DNA of 6,246 bases. Origin: Hydrogenophaga sp. (lineage in GTDB: Bacteria > Pseudomonadota > Gammaproteobacteria > Burkholderiales > Burkholderiaceae_C). Positions 5,077-6,246 of this stretch are shown piece after piece (the stretch's first letter is position 1; the number at the start of each line of letters is the position of its first letter). The stretch is from NCBI GenBank assembly GCA_018335615.1, contig JAGXRS010000241.1, positions 1 to 6,246 on the forward strand. Direction: 5' to 3'. The position numbers and the translations under genes are program-made. A model generated the notes under the pieces. The model was not told the origin of the DNA and searched no databases. It saw only the letters and a list, made by a program, of their open reading frames with translations.

Positions 5077-6246
5077 ATGAACACCACCCTTCCGGCGCTG
5101 CGGCGCATCCTGTGCATAGGCGGCGGCCCTGCCGGCCTGTATTTCAGCCTGCTCATGAAGCGGCGCTTCCCTGCGCTGGAGGTCACGGTGGTCGAGCGCA
5201 ACCGCCCGTTCGACACCTTTGGCTGGGGCGTGGTGTTTTCCGACCAGACCCTGCAGAACCTGAAAGCGGCCGACCCGGAGTCGGCCCAGCTCATCGGCGA
5301 CGCCTTCAACCACTGGGACGACATCGAGGTGTTCTACAAGGGCGGGCGCGTGCGCTCGGGTGGCCACGGCTTCTGCGGCATCGGGCGCAAGCGCCTGCTC
5401 AACATCCTGCAGGAACGCTGCCTGGCGCTGGGCGTGAACCTGGTGTTCGAGACCGACGTCACCGACGACCAGGCCCTGGCCGAGCAGTACCAGGCCGACC
5501 TGGTGATCGCCAGCGACGGACTGAACAGCCGCATCCGCACCCGCTACGCCGCCACCTACCAGCCCGACATCGACACGCGCAAGTGCCGCTTCGTCTGGCT
5601 GGGCACCAGGAAGACCTTCGACGCTTTCACCTTCGCCTTCGAAAAAACCGAACACGGCTGGTTCCAGGCGCACGCCTACAAGTTCGACGCCGACACCTCC
5701 ACCTTCATCGTCGAGGTGCCCGAGGCGGTGTGGCAGGCCCACGGCATCGAGCAGATGAGCCAGGACGAAGGCATCGCGTTCTGCGAGCAACTGTTCGCGA
5801 AGTACCTCGACGGCCATGCGCTCATCAGCAACGCCAAGCACCTGCGCGGCTCGGCGAACTGGATCCGTTTTCCGCGCGTCATCTGCCAAACCTGGGTGCA
5901 CTGGGAACCGATCGCCGGGCGTGACACGCCCATCGTGCTCATGGGCGATGCTGCCCACACCGCCCACTTCTCCATCGGCAGCGGCACCAAGCTGGCGCTG
6001 GAAGACGCCATCGACCTCGCTGACGAGTTCCAACGCCTGCCGGGCAGCGACCTGAAGAGCGTGCTGCAGGGCTACGAGGAACGCCGCAGCGTGGAGGTGC
6101 TGAAGATCCAGAACGCGGCCCGCAACTCCACCGAATGGTTCGAAAACGTGGACCGCTACACGGCCATGGACATCGAGCAGTTCAGCTACTCGCTGCTCAC
6201 CCGCAGCCAGCGCATCAGCCACGAGAACCTGCGCCTGCGCGACGCG
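5077..6246 (+). CDS. FAD-dependent aryl-CoA monooxygenase (salicylyl-CoA 5-hydroxylase / anthraniloyl-CoA monooxygenase type), 3' end missing
   Basis: This is a flavin hydroxylase acting on a CoA-bound aromatic acid. It matches the N-terminal half of bifunctional salicylyl-CoA 5-hydroxylase/oxidoreductase, the family of 2-aminobenzoyl-CoA monooxygenase/reductase; such proteins are about 770-800 residues and carry an old-yellow-enzyme-like reductase domain behind. Here 390 residues are visible with no stop. Motifs are the FAD fingerprint GGGPAG (15-20) with Glu40 ending the Rossmann unit, FGWGVVFSD, GFCGIGRKRLL (98-108), the DG motif VIASDGLNSR (143-152) and the GD motif MGDAAHTAHFSIGSGTKLALEDA (starting at 289), all in the order of p-hydroxybenzoate-hydroxylase-like enzymes. 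ATG 5077 is the first start possible, because an in-frame TAA lies at 5068-5070. No Shine-Dalgarno is at a usable distance (GAGG at 5057-5060 is 16 nt away), and the N-terminus is some seven residues longer than I expect for the family. Which aryl-CoA is the substrate, and whether the reductase domain is present, depends on sequence past the window. Confidence 0.92.
   Translation, partial: MNTTLPALRRILCIGGGPAGLYFSLLMKRRFPALEVTVVERNRPFDTFGWGVVFSDQTLQNLKAADPESAQLIGDAFNHWDDIEVFYKGGRVRSGGHGFCGIGRKRLLNILQERCLALGVNLVFETDVTDDQALAEQYQADLVIASDGLNSRIRTRYAATYQPDIDTRKCRFVWLGTRKTFDAFTFAFEKTEHGWFQAHAYKFDADTSTFIVEVPEAVWQAHGIEQMSQDEGIAFCEQLFAKYLDGHALISNAKHLRGSANWIRFPRVICQTWVHWEPIAGRDTPIVLMGDAAHTAHFSIGSGTKLALEDAIDLADEFQRLPGSDLKSVLQGYEERRSVEVLKIQNAARNSTEWFENVDRYTAMDIEQFSYSLLTRSQRISHENLRLRDA

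Noticed and set aside
5055..5924. Plus-strand open frame overlapping the hydroxylase in another frame
   Set aside because: It is Arg/Pro/His-rich out-of-frame translation; the true frame starts at 5077 and stays open to the window end.
5071..6222. 383-codon minus-strand open frame opposite the hydroxylase gene
   Set aside because: The plus strand encodes a textbook FAD monooxygenase here; the opposite frame is rich in Val, Gly and His and has no motif.
1..6246. CRISPR arrays, insertion sequences, tRNA or rRNA genes, toxin-antitoxin pairs, phage genes
   Set aside because: No direct-repeat series, transposase motifs, tRNA-like folds or such genes are seen; composition is even across the window.

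Overview
The base composition (G/C-rich throughout, with G or C favoured at third codon positions) and the gene content (two Bug/TctC solute-binding proteins, a DUF1840 protein, an aryl-CoA hydroxylase/reductase of the salicylyl-CoA or anthraniloyl-CoA type) suggest a betaproteobacterium of the order Burkholderiales, most likely Comamonadaceae (a Hydrogenophaga/Variovorax/Acidovorax-like organism). This is inferred from protein style, not from a database match.

Layout. Positions 1-666 hold the 3' part of a LivF-type ABC transporter ATPase. Next comes a hairpin-rich 120-bp gap, then a divergent member of the phenylacetate-CoA ligase (PaaK-like, AMP-binding) family at 787-2040. A first Bug/TctC periplasmic binding protein (2167-3150) follows after 126 bp with no visible strong terminator, and it ends at a clear intrinsic terminator (3206-3227). 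After a 248-bp gap with further hairpins and a possible promoter lies a second, quite different Bug/TctC protein (3399-4439). It converges on a small DUF1840 gene on the minus strand (4525-4854), with a strong hairpin between the two stop codons. A 222-bp divergent intergenic region then leads to a flavin monooxygenase gene (5077 to the window end, open at the right edge). This matches the N-terminal half of bifunctional salicylyl-CoA 5-hydroxylase/anthraniloyl-CoA monooxygenase-reductase proteins.

How the genes may work together. A branched-chain-amino-acid-type ABC transporter beside an acyl-CoA-ligase-like gene is a recurrent arrangement in betaproteobacterial clusters for uptake and CoA activation of aromatic or related carboxylic acids. 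The two Bug proteins would bind small carboxylates in the periplasm, and no TctA/TctB membrane partner is visible. The aryl-CoA hydroxylase would act on a CoA-activated aromatic acid such as salicylyl-CoA or 2-aminobenzoyl-CoA. The window therefore looks like an aromatic or organic acid catabolism neighbourhood. The DUF1840 gene and the terminators show that it contains several transcription units, so a single pathway is not proven.

I see no mobile element, CRISPR array, tRNA or rRNA. No clear new system is evident. The points most worth a second look are the PaaK-like protein with an altered phosphate-binding loop next to a LivF with a basic tail, the near-leaderless start of the aryl-CoA hydroxylase with an inverted repeat over its possible promoter, and the cysteine pair in the first Bug protein.
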